Source of the DNA: Methanosarcina acetivorans C2A
GTDB taxonomy: Archaea > Halobacteriota > Methanosarcinia > Methanosarcinales > Methanosarcinaceae
Assembly: GCF_000007345.1 (NCBI RefSeq)
Contig: NC_003552.1
Span: 2,480,001-2,544,000 of the forward strand
Reading direction: 5' to 3'
Length of the DNA: 64,000 nucleotides
Shown here: positions 63,962 to 64,000 of the stretch, one piece after another
How positions within the stretch are numbered: the first letter of the stretch is position 1
How the letters are laid out: each line of letters starts with the position of its first letter
The notes under the pieces: model-generated
Seen by the model: the letters and a program-made list of their open reading frames with translations, nothing else
Database searches by the model: none
What the model was told of the DNA's origin: nothing
Position numbers and translations under genes: made by a program

Positions 63962-64000
63962 AAAGCACTTTAATAATGCAGGCTTCAAAAGAAAGCCTCG

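Overview
The window is archaeal and almost certainly from Methanosarcina (species not determined). Signs of this are a GEK1-type D-aminoacyl-tRNA deacylase, an archaeal-type uS17 sequence, an S4-domain methyltransferase, a surface protease with a PGF-type sorting tail, archaeal TATA boxes with short or no leaders, GGAG/GGTG ribosome binding sites, and several IS families common in this genus. Roughly 1-28 kb and 62-64 kb look like ordinary chromosome. Roughly 28-61.5 kb is an accessory region full of insertion sequences, broken genes and AT-rich genes of unknown function.

Layout. 0-8.8 kb: remnant of a bile-acid/Na+ symporter family gene split by a MITE, M13 peptidase, secreted alpha/beta hydrolase, intact symporter, S4-domain methyltransferase, DUF2119 protein, and a zinc-ribbon membrane protein with a transglutaminase-like Cys-His pattern. 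8.8-11.2 kb: a MITE with IS481-type ends and a complete IS1634-like element. 11.4-19.5 kb: Na+/Ca2+ exchanger, metallo-beta-lactamase-fold hydrolase, dolichol/phytol-kinase-like membrane protein, VOC protein, stand-alone response regulator next to a 1000-residue hybrid sensor kinase, and AlaX. 19.5-28.3 kb: a gene-poor AT-rich stretch, a small anchored surface protein, an ISH3-like element, a 1.2-kilo-residue surface protease and a coiled-coil protein. 28.4-31.4 kb: three MITEs, an IS481 element with a 15-bp target duplication, and an NHL-repeat protein.

32-36.5 kb holds a group of unfamiliar genes. The most striking encodes a complete archaeal ribosomal-protein uS17-like domain fused to a TPR-like array and translationally coupled to a protein of unknown function. 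36.6-40 kb has a tyrosine-recombinase fragment, an IS21 element with a frameshifted istA, and a transposase remnant. 41.8-45.4 kb encodes a nitrogenase-like enzyme in which the NifH-like reductase and NifD-like subunit are one polypeptide, coupled to a NifK-like partner. Cluster-ligand residues suggest a single 4Fe-4S cluster rather than a P-cluster. This unit is flanked by a broken direct duplication of the 5' part of a potassium-channel gene.

47.8-61.1 kb (all on the minus strand) is a polymorphic-toxin locus. A 2.2-kilo-residue secreted SpvB/VCBS/YD-repeat/Rhs protein ends in a colicin-D-like tip and is followed by a probable immunity gene. Downstream are three displaced Rhs-core/toxin-tip cassettes, each with its own candidate immunity gene or genes, and a decayed fourth. 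One cassette carries two in-frame UAG codons, notable in a genus that decodes UAG as pyrrolysine. Core genes (dtdA and two DUF3147 membrane proteins) resume at 62 kb.
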